From CBDHFQ01 sp965262565 (GTDB lineage: Bacteria; Bacteroidota; Bacteroidia; J057), in contig CBDHFQ010000026.1 in the NCBI GenBank assembly GCA_965262565.1, positions 310,001 to 374,000 on the forward strand: a stretch of DNA of 64,000 nucleotides. The letters run 5' to 3'. The notes beneath the pieces are model-generated. The model saw nothing but the letters and a program-made list of their open reading frames with translations. It had not been told where the DNA came from and did not search any database. The position numbers were made by a program, and so were the translations under genes. Positions 38,921-48,809 of this stretch are shown in pieces; the first letter of the stretch is position 1, and every line of letters starts with the position of its first letter.

Positions 38921-40834
38921 TCAATATAATACACGAATTGATATAGTGTGCTTAATCGACTCCAGATCTTCTAATACTTGATTGTTATACTCTTTATCAA
39001 TATCTGTAATGACGTATCCTATAGACTCTGTTGTTTTCAAATATTGACCTTCGATATTGGTTTGATATTTTGCTAAGACATTATTGATATTAGCTAATAT
39101 TCCGGGTGTATTCTCATGAATATGAATAAGTCGATGTGCGTTCCCTTGATGTGGGAGTTGTAAATTGGGGAAATTTACGCTGCCGAAGGTACTCCCATTA
39201 TTTATGTAATCAATCACCCGAGAAGGCACATATTCAGCTATATTTTTCTGAGCTTCCTGAGTGCTTCCTCCAATATGTGGAGTAAGAATAACATTGGGAA
39301 GTCCTACTAAAGGTGATTCAAAGGCTAAGTCGTTACTCTTGGGTTCTGATGGGAATACGTCAATAGCTGCTCCTCGTAAATTCCCTTCTTGTAAGGAAGT
39401 AGATAAAGCCTGAACATCTACTACAAAACCTCTACTCAAATTGATAAAAATAGCCCCTGGTTTCATTTGTTTGAACTCATTAGCGCCAAATATCATTTGG
39501 TTAGATTTTCTTCCGTCAACATGTAAAGTCACCACATCAGAAATTCTCAGTAACTCCTCCATGCTTAAAAGGCGCTTCACATTTCCCAATGCTAATTTTT
39601 CAACGATATCGTAATAGTATACCTCCATTCCTACAGCCTCTGCCAGAATAGATAGCTGGGCACCTATGTTTCCATAACCTATAATTCCCAACTTCTTTCC
39701 TCTGACTTCATTGCTATTCTTGGCAGATTTATTCCATACACCTGCATGCATTCCTATATTCATTTCAGGAATACGACGCATCAACATAATAATATGCGCT
39801 AAAGTTAATTCAACTACGGAACGAGTATTACTATATGGTGCATTAAACGCTACCACCCCTTTTTTAGCTGTTGCTACCAGGTCTATCTGATTTGTTCCTA
39901 TACAAAAAGCTCCTATCACTTTTAATCTGTTCGCATGTTCAAGCACTTTTTCCGTCACATGCGTTTTTGATCTTATTCCCAAAATAGAAACCCCCTCAAT
40001 TTTTTCTGCAAGTTCACTTTCAGATAGTGCCCTGCCTATTGTCTCAACCTGATATCCTTCCCTTTCAAAGGCCTTTTTTGCATCCAAATGAATATTTTCC
40101 AACAATAATACTTTAATCCTATTCTTTGGATAAGAAATAGACATGGGAAGCTTATTAATATAGAGGAATTCATCGAAACTGGGAACTACATGATCTGCCT
40201 TTTCCAGTATATTTTCGCGAAGTACATTTTCAGTATATGCAAAAAACTTATGCGCTATTCCCTCCGACTTCATCTCGTAGTCGGTATATGCATCTCCAAT
40301 AACATATATCTCCCCATCCAAATTCATCTTCTCTAATACTTTAGGCTTTCCTTGATTAAAGGCCAACGGATTTTCCCTGTCAAATCCTATGATATTACCA
40401 TAATCATCAAAAATGAAAGAATTCGCATATACATGCTCAGGTGATATATGATAATCAGCCACTACAGGAATAATAAACTCTTTAAACCCACTGGAAATAA
40501 TATAAATCCTGTCTTTAAATGTTAGAAAGAATTCTTTATTTCTAGCGATAGATTTGGAAACCTTATGCTTTAACCGATCGACCAATTGATCAAGATGTGT
40601 CTGATGTGCGTTGAGTAAAGAAAGTCTTCGGGAAAGAGAATCGTTAAATGCTATTTTTCCGTCTACCCCCAGATTGGTTATTTCCTGAACCTTTTCCAGG
40701 ATTTCTTTTTGCTGAGGATGACAATCAAGAGAGATTTCTACTAGTTCTTCCAACGCCTCCACTTGCATAAATGTGCTGTCGAAATCCAGCACATAGTAAA
40801 TATTTTTATTAATTGTATTCGTCTGAACTTGCAT
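38921..40834 (-). CDS. serA: Fused phosphoserine phosphatase-like HAD domain and D-3-phosphoglycerate dehydrogenase
   Basis: A 637-residue fusion. Residues 1-225 are a SerB-like HAD phosphatase with all motifs kept: DFDST at 17-21, the motif II Ser in IISSGF, the Lys in NQGKPKVL, and GDAYTD at 180-185. Residues 240-560 are the dehydrogenase, with the NAD motif GYGNIG at 386-391, the catalytic Arg in NLSRGFVVD, the Glu in IDVFPSEP and the His in LTPHIGGSTQEAQ. A C-terminal ACT-type domain spans 565-637 and may sense serine. It would oxidise 3-phosphoglycerate and remove phosphate from phosphoserine, the first and last steps of serine synthesis. The middle transaminase is not fused. Start is the ATG at 40834. 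Confidence 0.9.
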   Translation of the reverse strand: MQVQTNTINKNIYYVLDFDSTFMQVEALEELVEISLDCHPQQKEILEKVQEITNLGVDGKIAFNDSLSRRLSLLNAHQTHLDQLVDRLKHKVSKSIARNKEFFLTFKDRIYIISSGFKEFIIPVVADYHISPEHVYANSFIFDDYGNIIGFDRENPLAFNQGKPKVLEKMNLDGEIYVIGDAYTDYEMKSEGIAHKFFAYTENVLRENILEKADHVVPSFDEFLYINKLPMSISYPKNRIKVLLLENIHLDAKKAFEREGYQVETIGRALSESELAEKIEGVSILGIRSKTHVTEKVLEHANRLKVIGAFCIGTNQIDLVATAKKGVVAFNAPYSNTRSVVELTLAHIIMLMRRIPEMNIGMHAGVWNKSAKNSNEVRGKKLGIIGYGNIGAQLSILAEAVGMEVYYYDIVEKLALGNVKRLLSMEELLRISDVVTLHVDGRKSNQMIFGANEFKQMKPGAIFINLSRGFVVDVQALSTSLQEGNLRGAAIDVFPSEPKSNDLAFESPLVGLPNVILTPHIGGSTQEAQKNIAEYVPSRVIDYINNGSTFGSVNFPNLQLPHQGNAHRLIHIHENTPGILANINNVLAKYQTNIEGQYLKTTESIGYVITDIDKEYNNQVLEDLESIKHTISIRVLY

Positions 40835-40953
40835 AATATAGTAAAGTAGGTTTTACAAAATTTACAGTTGTCAGGTTTCCACTTACTTAATTAGGTAATG
40901 TCCCAACTGCGTGCGAAGTTAATCCTTTTCAATATTATAGTGTAATAATAAAT

Positions 40954-42681
40954 TCATTCACTTACTATCATCATCCTTTTGGCAGAAAAGTGCTTCTCAG
41001 ATGAAACGACCAATATGTAATTACCTGTCGGAAATCTATGTTCATCCATATTTATTACAATATCCTGAAATAGAGGGACAGCGAGATCATGTAATATTGA
41101 GTATTTTTTCCCATTTAAATCAAATAACGAGGCATTTATGTACCTGTCTGCCTGAAATCTAATGGTTACTTTATCGTTATGTGGATAAAAAGGGGTCGGA
41201 AAAGAGACGTCAAATACGGGATCATCTTCAAGATTTACTTCTACAACTTCACTAAAACTGAATCCCCCTCCAAAATCAATTTGCTTTAATCTGAAGGTAT
41301 GTGTTCCCGGCCTTAAGTTGGAAAGATGGTGTGCATAGTAAGAAACTTCTGATGTATTCCCGCGGCCACGAATAAATTGTACATCCCGGAACAATTCATT
41401 TTTAGATTCTCCAGATTTGTGCTGAATCCAATAACCAGCATTTTCGGATTCTGAAGCGGTGGACCAACTTAAGCCTACGCCTGAATTATCTGGCTTAACT
41501 TCAAACGATAGCCATTCAACAGGAAAGGAAGTTGGATCTCCTGTAGCCCAAATAGAGAACGCATTGACTCCAGTAATGGTAACTGAACTTCCATCATCTG
41601 AACCTCCTTCTTCTGTATAATTTGCTCCATTATCAGTTGATCTGTAAAACACCATACTTCCTGAGGTATTCCCATTTAATAAATCTGAATCATAATCAAA
41701 AACGACCGTAGCATTTAAGCCAGAATTATTTGTTGGTTGTATGTCAAAATATCGACTAACCAGAGAAGCACCATTAGGAGGAGAAGTACCATATCTCGTG
41801 ATAGTTGTAACTCCTGGTATACCTCCAAATGCGGTGATAATTAAACCGATATCCCCGAAAGTATATGTTGTATTTTGTACCATGGTTTGAACCAAGCTAA
41901 GAATTCCTGGTCCCTGCACTCTATTTAGCCCAGAAAAAGTACCATTTATCCGGATTGAATCACCCACATTTATTAACAGAGAAGTATCTTCTGTAGCTGA
42001 AATAGTCAGATCAGTTACTATTGCATCTCCAGAAGTTTCTGGATATAGGTTTGATCCAACTACTCCAATCGTAATATCTTGTTCTGGTTGAGGAATACCG
42101 GCACTCCAGTTTCCATCATCTGTCCATTCCGCAAAACCATTGCTGTTAGCGTCTGTTGTCCCAAGCCAATTGTTCTGAGATAATGCTAAAAATTCCAATT
42201 CTGCAACTACAGGCGGTAATCCAGTTCGTGTATCTACCACTTCTAGTCTGTATACCTGATAACTGGTGGTATTAGAAAAATCATACGTATTAAATCCCGC
42301 AGCCAGGGATTCCCCAGTTCTTGTATCCAGTAAAGTGAAGGATACACCGTTTTCACTTCCATAGATTCGCCATGTTCGAGGATCATTATTCCCTGATCCT
42401 GTAGAATGAATTCGATATCTGACTATTGCTCTTTCCGAACCAGCTCCGAAGTCGTAATCTAAGGTCTCTGGAACAGGACTGTTTGCAATCCACGATGTTG
42501 TGGTATTGTTATCAAATGCATCTGCAGCTGGACTTAATGCCAGTTCGCTGGAAGCACTGGCTGTACCTCCACTCGTCACATCAGCAGTATGTTGTGCAAA
42601 GGCTATTTGGGAGAAAATCGACAACATCAACAAGATTCGAAATTTAATTGGGCATTTTAATACCAGTACAGAAAGGTTCAT
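40954..42681 (-). CDS. Secreted discoidin-like protein with T9SS type A sorting domain
   Basis: A 575-residue secreted protein. The signal peptide is residues 1-30 and ends SIFSQIAFAQ. Residues 35-165 follow an F5/8 type C (discoidin) pattern, with AFDNNTTTSWIA near the start and YRIHSTGSGNNDPRTWRIYG in the middle; this module often binds sugars. A beta-rich region follows, and the T9SS type A sorting domain is the last 80 residues (SLFDLNGKKYS, FPTGNYILVV). The frame opens at a TTG at 42711; the ATG at 42681 gives a proper signal peptide. It is divergent from the serine hydrolase gene. A TAAATTTG -7-type element lies at 42742-42749 on the minus strand. Confidence 0.8.
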   Translation of the reverse strand: MNLSVLVLKCPIKFRILLMLSIFSQIAFAQHTADVTSGGTASASSELALSPAADAFDNNTTTSWIANSPVPETLDYDFGAGSERAIVRYRIHSTGSGNNDPRTWRIYGSENGVSFTLLDTRTGESLAAGFNTYDFSNTTSYQVYRLEVVDTRTGLPPVVAELEFLALSQNNWLGTTDANSNGFAEWTDDGNWSAGIPQPEQDITIGVVGSNLYPETSGDAIVTDLTISATEDTSLLINVGDSIRINGTFSGLNRVQGPGILSLVQTMVQNTTYTFGDIGLIITAFGGIPGVTTITRYGTSPPNGASLVSRYFDIQPTNNSGLNATVVFDYDSDLLNGNTSGSMVFYRSTDNGANYTEEGGSDDGSSVTITGVNAFSIWATGDPTSFPVEWLSFEVKPDNSGVGLSWSTASESENAGYWIQHKSGESKNELFRDVQFIRGRGNTSEVSYYAHHLSNLRPGTHTFRLKQIDFGGGFSFSEVVEVNLEDDPVFDVSFPTPFYPHNDKVTIRFQADRYINASLFDLNGKKYSILHDLAVPLFQDIVINMDEHRFPTGNYILVVSSEKHFSAKRMMIVSE

Positions 42682-42847
42682 AAATTCAATTTTTATATTT
42701 CTATTCTGCAAATTATTTTATATACCATACTATTTACATTTCAAATTTACACCAATCCTTATTCATGATATATTCCTTTAGAAAAAGAAAAAAATTCCAT
42801 TCCTTTAGGAAAAATATCCTATCAACTAAATCTTTAATTACTACTAA

Positions 42848-44092
42848 ATGAAGGCTCGCTACATTATTTCAGGCATTTTCTTTTTACTCATACTATCTAT
42901 CCCATCTGTTTTTGCCCAGAAAGCTCAGGAGCATTCCATAAAGGGGGGAATAGATCTGGATCGTCTCTCTCGATTGACCACTTATCTGGAACATGAAATT
43001 GAAGCAGAAAATCTACATGGGGCCGTCATAAATATATTTCGCAAAGGAGAACCTGTTTTGAATGAAACTATAGGTTACAAAAACCTGGCATTAAAAGAGC
43101 CTATTCCAAAAGATGGCATTTTCTTTATTCAATCTATGACCAAACCTATTGTAAGTGTGGCTCTGATGATGTTGTATGAAGAAGGTTATTTCGAGTTGGA
43201 TGATCCAGTATCCATCTATTTACCTGAATTTGGAAAAGCACAGATTGCCTCTGAACCTGAAGCGATAGAGGACATAAATCAAATTTCAACCATCCCTGCT
43301 AACCGCCAAATTACTATAGCAGATTTACTCCAACATACATCAGGATTATTGCACGGACTTTCTAATCAACCTTTAGATCGGCTATACAGAGAAAAGATGT
43401 ATGCGGAATTAAAGCCTAATCTGGAGGAGCACATTGCTGTTATAGCCTCTCTTCCGTTAGCGGGAGAACCTGGAGAAAAATGGCGGTATAGTGCCTCTCC
43501 AGATGTACTTGCCCGATTAGTGGAACATTTTAGTGGAATGAATACATCCGAATTCTTCCAAAAAAGGATATTCGATCCACTAGAAATGAATGATACAGGT
43601 TATAATATAGATCCTTCAAAAAACAGTCGCGTAGTTGATCTTCACTTTAAAAGGAATGATCAGCCAATTGTGATCTCTCCTAATCAAACACCCACAGAAG
43701 GACGAACTTTATATACAGGAGCCTTTGGATTATTTTCTACGCCTTCTGATTATATGAAGTTTTGTAAGATGTTATTAAATGGGGGAAGCATAGGGAATAC
43801 CAGACTGTTAAGCAGAAAAACTGTTGAGCTAATGACCTTAGACCACGTAGGTGATAAAAGAGATGAAGCTGGTAATGGTTTTGGTTTAGGATTTGGAGTC
43901 GTAAATGACATTGCAGAAGCTAATACCTTAGGTTCTGAAGGTACGTTCTACTGGAATGGTGCTTACAATACCTATTTTTTTATTGATCCGGTGGAAGAAT
44001 GTATAGCTATAATGATGATGCAATTCGCCCCCTACACTGACACTCATCGCAGAAAGTTTTGGCAATTAGTCTATCAATCCATGGTAGACTGA
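42848..44092 (+). CDS. Secreted serine hydrolase (class C beta-lactamase/DD-peptidase fold)
   Basis: A 414-residue serine hydrolase with a signal peptide (1-23, ending VFAQ). The active site is S96-M-T-K99 in FIQSMTKPI. The second motif is Y214-S-A in WRYSASPDV, where the third residue is Ala rather than Asn. A C-terminal loop is present in GLGFGVVND. The family includes esterases, DD-peptidases and beta-lactamases, and esterase-like activity is the safest guess. It is divergent from the discoidin-like gene. Between them, ATTCCTTTAG is repeated at 42772 and 42799, which could be a regulatory site. Confidence 0.88.
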   Translation: MKARYIISGIFFLLILSIPSVFAQKAQEHSIKGGIDLDRLSRLTTYLEHEIEAENLHGAVINIFRKGEPVLNETIGYKNLALKEPIPKDGIFFIQSMTKPIVSVALMMLYEEGYFELDDPVSIYLPEFGKAQIASEPEAIEDINQISTIPANRQITIADLLQHTSGLLHGLSNQPLDRLYREKMYAELKPNLEEHIAVIASLPLAGEPGEKWRYSASPDVLARLVEHFSGMNTSEFFQKRIFDPLEMNDTGYNIDPSKNSRVVDLHFKRNDQPIVISPNQTPTEGRTLYTGAFGLFSTPSDYMKFCKMLLNGGSIGNTRLLSRKTVELMTLDHVGDKRDEAGNGFGLGFGVVNDIAEANTLGSEGTFYWNGAYNTYFFIDPVEECIAIMMMQFAPYTDTHRRKFWQLVYQSMVD

Positions 44093-44201
44093 TAAGCCGT
44101 GTCGACCTAACATTTATTTTAAGTTAGCGGCAGAATTTATAAGATATTTACTAACAACTATTCATTTGATTTCGTAAATTCTTTTCATTAGGAAGAATTT
44201 A

Positions 44202-45356
44202 ATGAAATTCAAGTCGTACAAGAAGAGGAATCAAGGTCAGGCTTTTCCCAAAATTGATAGACGATTCATATGGATAGGTCTTGGAGGATTTGCATGGATT
44301 ATGGACATCGTCTTCAGATGGAATCCTCATTTTACAGAGCTTATCTATTCCAGAGGCGTATTCGCTTTTTTGCGATACCTTATGGATTATACTATAGGCC
44401 TTTCTCCTATACCCTTGATGTATATAGGAATATTTGGGCTTTTATGCTGGCTCACTATTAAAATTCACTTATTTTCTAAAGGACATAAACATCAGAAGCG
44501 GCGCAATAAAGTCGCCAGCTTATTTCTTTCCCTTATCTCATTTTTATGTGGAGCCTATTTCTTTTTTCAGGTTCTTTGGGGATACAATTATCATAGATTA
44601 CCTATAGAACAGTTTCTTGAATTACCTCACATTCAGGCCGAATCTGAAGATATTGAAAAGGAGCTTCGCTGGAGTGTGCTATATACACAAGAAGCCAGGG
44701 CTCTCATTTCAAATGATACAATAGCACTGGATATTCAATGGAATTCAACAAATCTTGAAGAGAAAAGTCGGGAAGCCGTTAAACAGCTTTTAAAAAAATT
44801 AGATTATATGACCCCAGGTGAAGTAGGTTGCCAAAGGATTTATCCCAAGGGCTTCCTTATGAGATTGGGAGCGATAGGAATATACTTACCTTATATCGCA
44901 GAAGGGAGTGTAGATGCAGCAGTTCATCCTATCATTATTCCTTTTACCTATACTCATGAAATTGCCCATGGATACGGATTTGGAGATGAAGGTACGGCTA
45001 ATGTGATTGCATTTCTCAGTTGTATCCATTCAGGTGATCCCTCCCTCATTTATGCAGGACACCTTGGCTATTTAAGGTATGTACTTAGTCATTATCGACA
45101 ACATTTTCCAGATAAATATGAAGCGGCCATCAGGCAAATTCCCAAGGGTATCATTAATGACTTGAAAGCCATTCAAGCGGCCCATCGTCCTTTTCAACCC
45201 ATTTTCCCCATATTATTTGATTATATATATCATCATTATTTAACCTACCAGGGAGTGAAAGAAGGTCGAAAGAGCTATGGAAAGTTAGTTACCTTTGTTT
45301 TGGCTTTGAGAAAAAAACAGGAAGAAGACAGGAAATTCCTACCATTACTCCCTTGA
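44202..45356 (+). CDS. DUF3810 membrane protein with HExxH motif
   Basis: A 384-residue protein of the Bacteroidota-centred DUF3810 family. Three hydrophobic helices lie in the N-terminal 125 residues, with FRWNPHFTELIYSRGVFAFL and LSFICGAYF-like stretches typical of the family. The C-terminal soluble part carries THEIAHGYGFGDEGTANVIA, a zinc-type HExxH followed by a Glu ten residues later. That is the layout of a metallopeptidase, but no activity is known for the family. It is followed by a GT4 gene 75 bases away. A TACCTTTG element at 45371-45378 lies between and may belong to the latter. Confidence 0.85.
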   Translation: MKFKSYKKRNQGQAFPKIDRRFIWIGLGGFAWIMDIVFRWNPHFTELIYSRGVFAFLRYLMDYTIGLSPIPLMYIGIFGLLCWLTIKIHLFSKGHKHQKRRNKVASLFLSLISFLCGAYFFFQVLWGYNYHRLPIEQFLELPHIQAESEDIEKELRWSVLYTQEARALISNDTIALDIQWNSTNLEEKSREAVKQLLKKLDYMTPGEVGCQRIYPKGFLMRLGAIGIYLPYIAEGSVDAAVHPIIIPFTYTHEIAHGYGFGDEGTANVIAFLSCIHSGDPSLIYAGHLGYLRYVLSHYRQHFPDKYEAAIRQIPKGIINDLKAIQAAHRPFQPIFPILFDYIYHHYLTYQGVKEGRKSYGKLVTFVLALRKKQEEDRKFLPLLP

Positions 45357-45431
45357 TGGTAATATATTTCTACCTTTGAACTTCTTACAACGACATCTTC
45401 TAAGGCAGAGATCATCTCAGACTGACTAAGT

Positions 45432-46766
45432 ATGAAAAAAGTGTTAATGATTATTTACTATTGGCCTCCAAGTGGTGGAGCAGGTGTTCAGCGATGCTTA
45501 AAATTTGTGAAATATTTGAGGCACTTCGGATGGGAACCAATAGTCTTTACCGCAAAAGACGCTGCTTATCCAGTCATCGACCAGTCTCTTAAGAAAGATA
45601 TTCCACCGGATCAGCAAGTTATTTATGGTGATATTTGGGAACCCTATGAAGTATATAAAAGATTTATAGGTCAGAAAAAAGGGAGGGTTTATTCTGGATT
45701 TTTGTCAGAACAGAAAAAGCCATCTCTCACTCAACGACTTTCCGTTTGGATAAGGGGTAACCTTTTCATTCCAGATGCAAGAAAATTCTGGATTAAACCA
45801 TCCATCAAAACATTAACAAAATATCTCACAGAACATCCTGTAGACGCTATTTTTTCCAGTGGCCCTCCTCATTCCACCCATATGATTGCCAGAGGCGTAA
45901 AAAGAAATACGGGTATACCTTGGCTAGCTGATTTTAGAGATCCCTGGACCAATATTGATTTCTATCAACAACTCATGCTGACCACATGGGCCGATAAACA
46001 ACACAAAAAAATGGAGCAATCCGTGATACAGGAAGCAGATAAACTTGTTACCGTCAGTTGGAATATGGCTGATGAGTTTCGCGATTTAGGAAGAGAACAG
46101 GTAGATGTGATCACAAATGCCTTTGATCATGAAGATTTTGATATTCCTCCGCAGGAACCTGATAATTCTTTTACTTTCAGCCATATAGGATACTTGAATA
46201 CCGATAGAAATCCTGAATTATTATGGAAAGCTTTTGGAGAACTTTGCGAGGAAATTCCTTCCTTTAAAGAGCATTTATCCCTGAAATTTATTGGAAAAAC
46301 AGATATAAAGGCTTTTCAGGATCTTGAAAAGTACGATCTCATGTCTGTAGTAGAAAAAGTCGACTATATGCCTCATGATGAGGTAGTAGGATTAATAGGA
46401 AGATCACAGGTGTTATTATTACTGCTAAATAATACTCCCAATGTTTTGGGAATTATTCCTGGTAAAACATTTGAATATCTCGCTGCTCGAAGGCCTATTC
46501 TAGCTATTGGGCCTGAACAAGGGGATGCCGCCAGAATTATACATGACACAGGCGCAGGGAAAGTAATAAATTTTGAGGATGGGGAGAAAATGAAACGACA
46601 TCTGTTGAAGTTATTTCAGCAGTATAAAAAAGGGAATCTTTCTGTCGCAGAGGCTGATATTACTCCTTATACCAGAAAAGCTGCGACAGAAAGATTAGCG
46701 CATTTACTCACTGACATGACCTTCAAAGAAGGAAAAGTAATCGGAAAAAAAGATAACTCAAGGTAA
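45432..46766 (+). CDS. Glycosyltransferase family 4 (GT-B fold)
   Basis: A 444-residue GT-B transferase. It opens with VLMIIYYWPPSGGAGVQRCLKF-type sequence, the GT4 glycine-rich acceptor loop. The mid part SSGPPHSTHMIARG and WLADFRDPWT are usual in Bacteroidota GT4 members. The C-terminal donor half has FSHIGYLNTDRNPE and ends with IPGKTFEYLAARRPILAIG, the E-x-x-A donor-binding helix region. It is probably used for cell-surface sugar assembly; donor and acceptor are unknown. It sits between two HExxH membrane proteins on the same strand. No other sugar gene is near, so it is not part of a large polysaccharide cluster. Confidence 0.88.
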   Translation: MKKVLMIIYYWPPSGGAGVQRCLKFVKYLRHFGWEPIVFTAKDAAYPVIDQSLKKDIPPDQQVIYGDIWEPYEVYKRFIGQKKGRVYSGFLSEQKKPSLTQRLSVWIRGNLFIPDARKFWIKPSIKTLTKYLTEHPVDAIFSSGPPHSTHMIARGVKRNTGIPWLADFRDPWTNIDFYQQLMLTTWADKQHKKMEQSVIQEADKLVTVSWNMADEFRDLGREQVDVITNAFDHEDFDIPPQEPDNSFTFSHIGYLNTDRNPELLWKAFGELCEEIPSFKEHLSLKFIGKTDIKAFQDLEKYDLMSVVEKVDYMPHDEVVGLIGRSQVLLLLLNNTPNVLGIIPGKTFEYLAARRPILAIGPEQGDAARIIHDTGAGKVINFEDGEKMKRHLLKLFQQYKKGNLSVAEADITPYTRKAATERLAHLLTDMTFKEGKVIGKKDNSR

Positions 46767-46808
46767 TATTGGTATGCACTTTGAGCCAACAATAGAGAGC
46801 TTATTAAT

Positions 46809-47447
46809 ATGTATGCGAACATGACTGAATTCGATATCCTGGAGAGAGAATTACAGCAAATATCCCCTTTCAGAATAAAATATAAAGATGAGAGCTGGGA
46901 AATGAAGTTGCTTTATTTATTTATCTGGTGGTTCTGTCCAAATTTTATGACTTCATTTACCACAGTTATCGGTAACACTATATATTTTCCCGATAGAGAT
47001 TTTATTCGTTTGCATGAAAACAGTGCCATGAGAATTCTGGCACATGAATTTGTTCATCTGCTTGATGCAGAAGAGTGGTCTGAACCAGCCTTTATGATTA
47101 GTTATCTCTTCCCTCAAATATTTGCTGTAGGGGTTTGTTCTTTCCCGTATGCGGGATGGTATGCTCTATTTTTTCTACTTTTTTTGTTACCGTTTCCTGC
47201 CCCTTTTAGATTTCATTTTGAAAGTAGAGCTTATGCCATAGATATTCTCACTTCCCCTATGATGTACCGCGAGCAAATGATTAAAAAATGTGCACAATAT
47301 GCGTCAAGCTGGAGCTATTATAAAATGTTTCCTTTCCACATGCTCGCTGAACAACAGATAAAAAAATGGGTATTAAAAGCGGAAAAAGGAGAAGATAAAA
47401 TCCTTTCCAAGATTCTTTTGGTTTATGAAATGGTAAAAGATGTTTAG
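46809..47447 (+). CDS. Hypothetical membrane protein with HExxH motif
   Basis: A 212-residue protein of unknown family. RILAHEFVHLLDAEEW is a zinc-type HExxH helix. It is followed by two hydrophobic segments (about 96-140) and then by FHFESRAYAIDI, whose Glu could be the third ligand. This looks like a small membrane-bound metallopeptidase. A second Met at residue 5 is another possible start. It follows the GT4 gene by 42 bases and may be in the same transcript. Nothing else identifies it. Confidence 0.6.
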   Translation: MYANMTEFDILERELQQISPFRIKYKDESWEMKLLYLFIWWFCPNFMTSFTTVIGNTIYFPDRDFIRLHENSAMRILAHEFVHLLDAEEWSEPAFMISYLFPQIFAVGVCSFPYAGWYALFFLLFLLPFPAPFRFHFESRAYAIDILTSPMMYREQMIKKCAQYASSWSYYKMFPFHMLAEQQIKKWVLKAEKGEDKILSKILLVYEMVKDV

Positions 47448-47511
47448 GACAATTTCTACTTTTGATTTGTCATATGAATGCCACCGGAGAATAATGGCAA
47501 AAGAATAAGTA

Positions 47512-47952
47512 TTAATTGTTGTCAGACATTGGTCTGATAGCGGAAGTATGCTTCGCAGTAAGAGCAAATGAATTATCAATTTTTACAACTAATTTTCCGC
47601 TTGTATATGACTTCCATTCATAAACACCTTCTTCATCAGTAAATAAAGAATCAATCAATATATCATTATTACTTACAATTCCGTTATTATCTGCATCCAC
47701 GTAGAGCCAGATTTTAATGCTATCAATAGGTGGTTCGCCAACATCCCACCTCCCATTTTCATTTAAATCAGAGAACACAGCACCACTTAGCTTCTTTTTC
47801 TGAAATGACTGAAGTCCCATTATCCAAAGGAAGCCTGCCAGTAGAACTCCTGCTCCACCTAACACAAAGCTAGAAACAGTGATTATACGCTTTAAGTTTA
47901 CGTTATTTCTAGTGTTATGAGATTGAGTTATTCGGCCTTTAGTCTTACTCAT
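47512..47952 (-). CDS. Membrane-anchored SdrD-B-like (Cna-B-type) domain protein
   Basis: A 146-residue protein with one membrane helix at about 22-45. Its outer part is a single beta-sandwich of the SdrD-B-like type. The opening SGAVFSDLNENGRWDVGEPP and the calcium-type loop VDADNNGIVSNND are diagnostic. DEEGVYEWKSYTSGKLVVK closes the domain. Such modules usually serve as stalks or spacers, often with bound calcium. It is convergent with the HExxH gene and divergent from the TetR gene. Its start is the ATG at 47952. Confidence 0.7.
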   Translation of the reverse strand: MSKTKGRITQSHNTRNNVNLKRIITVSSFVLGGAGVLLAGFLWIMGLQSFQKKKLSGAVFSDLNENGRWDVGEPPIDSIKIWLYVDADNNGIVSNNDILIDSLFTDEEGVYEWKSYTSGKLVVKIDNSFALTAKHTSAIRPMSDNN

Positions 47953-48139
47953 AAATGGTTTTATTGGAAAAAATCATTCAGAAATATTCCATTTTTCAGT
48001 TTTTTAAATTATACAAATTCTTTAGTAAACATAATACGAATCCTTCCTTTGTGTTACACTTTCAAAAATTCAATTTCCAAACCTCTATGATGCATTTATT
48101 ACAAATTTTCTGATTTATTTTGGGAAGGAATCAATTTTT

Positions 48140-48727
48140 ATGAATCAAGCTAATCAGCAAAAAGAACATATCATCCAAAATACCATTCACGTCTTCGCAA
48201 AATATGGTTATCCAGCTACAACCATGGAATTACTCATTAACGAAGGTAAACTCTCCAGGGGATTGGTCATTTATTATTTTGGCAGCCTGGAGGGCCTGTT
48301 GTATGAAATTTTAGGTCGCATAAAAAAAGAATTGGAAACATGGCTTCTAATTGTACAGCACCATTCAACAGCCCAACATCAACTACAAGCGCTACTGCAC
48401 GGCTGGTCAGAAATACTTGCGAAGAATCCAAGCCTATGGCAATTGTATGCTTCCTTACTCACGCATAATCAAACGGCTGAAATCATATATCCTTTAATTG
48501 AAGCTCCATTCCGCGAGTCATATCATAAAACGCTCACTCAGATTTTCAGAGAAATGGGATCAAATTCACCGGACATATTCATTAATCATTTTGATACCAT
48601 TAGAATGGGCCTGATTTTTCAAATAAAGCAAATAAAAAACACAGAACTAATCGATCAGGTAGTGGCCTTCTTTTCTTTCACCTACTCAGGTGACTTAATT
48701 AAAAACTTTAGTCAGAACAGTAAATAA
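48140..48727 (+). CDS. TetR/AcrR-family transcriptional regulator
   Basis: A 195-residue repressor-type protein. The N-terminal helix-turn-helix is standard for the family: HIIQNTIHVFAKYGYPATTM, then GLVIYYFGSLEGLLYEI with the YYxFGS/KxxLL recognition helix. The C-terminal ligand-binding part is helical and does not match a known subclass. A small membrane gene follows 82 bases later on the same strand and could be its target. No palindromic operator is obvious in the gap upstream. The ligand is unknown. Confidence 0.88.
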   Translation: MNQANQQKEHIIQNTIHVFAKYGYPATTMELLINEGKLSRGLVIYYFGSLEGLLYEILGRIKKELETWLLIVQHHSTAQHQLQALLHGWSEILAKNPSLWQLYASLLTHNQTAEIIYPLIEAPFRESYHKTLTQIFREMGSNSPDIFINHFDTIRMGLIFQIKQIKNTELIDQVVAFFSFTYSGDLIKNFSQNSK

Positions 48728-48809
48728 ACATTGATGTTACATCATTCAGTGATTAAAACACTGTTATTTACATAAATGATTGTATAACCCACAAAGTATA
48801 AAATGATTC

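Noticed and set aside
45353..45378. A full promoter before the GT4 gene (TTG and TACCTTTG)
   Set aside because: The spacer is only 15 bases and the TTG overlaps the stop of the gene before it.
47448..47511. Hairpin TGCCA/TGGCA between two convergent genes as a terminator
   Set aside because: The stem is only five bases with a long loop and no T run.
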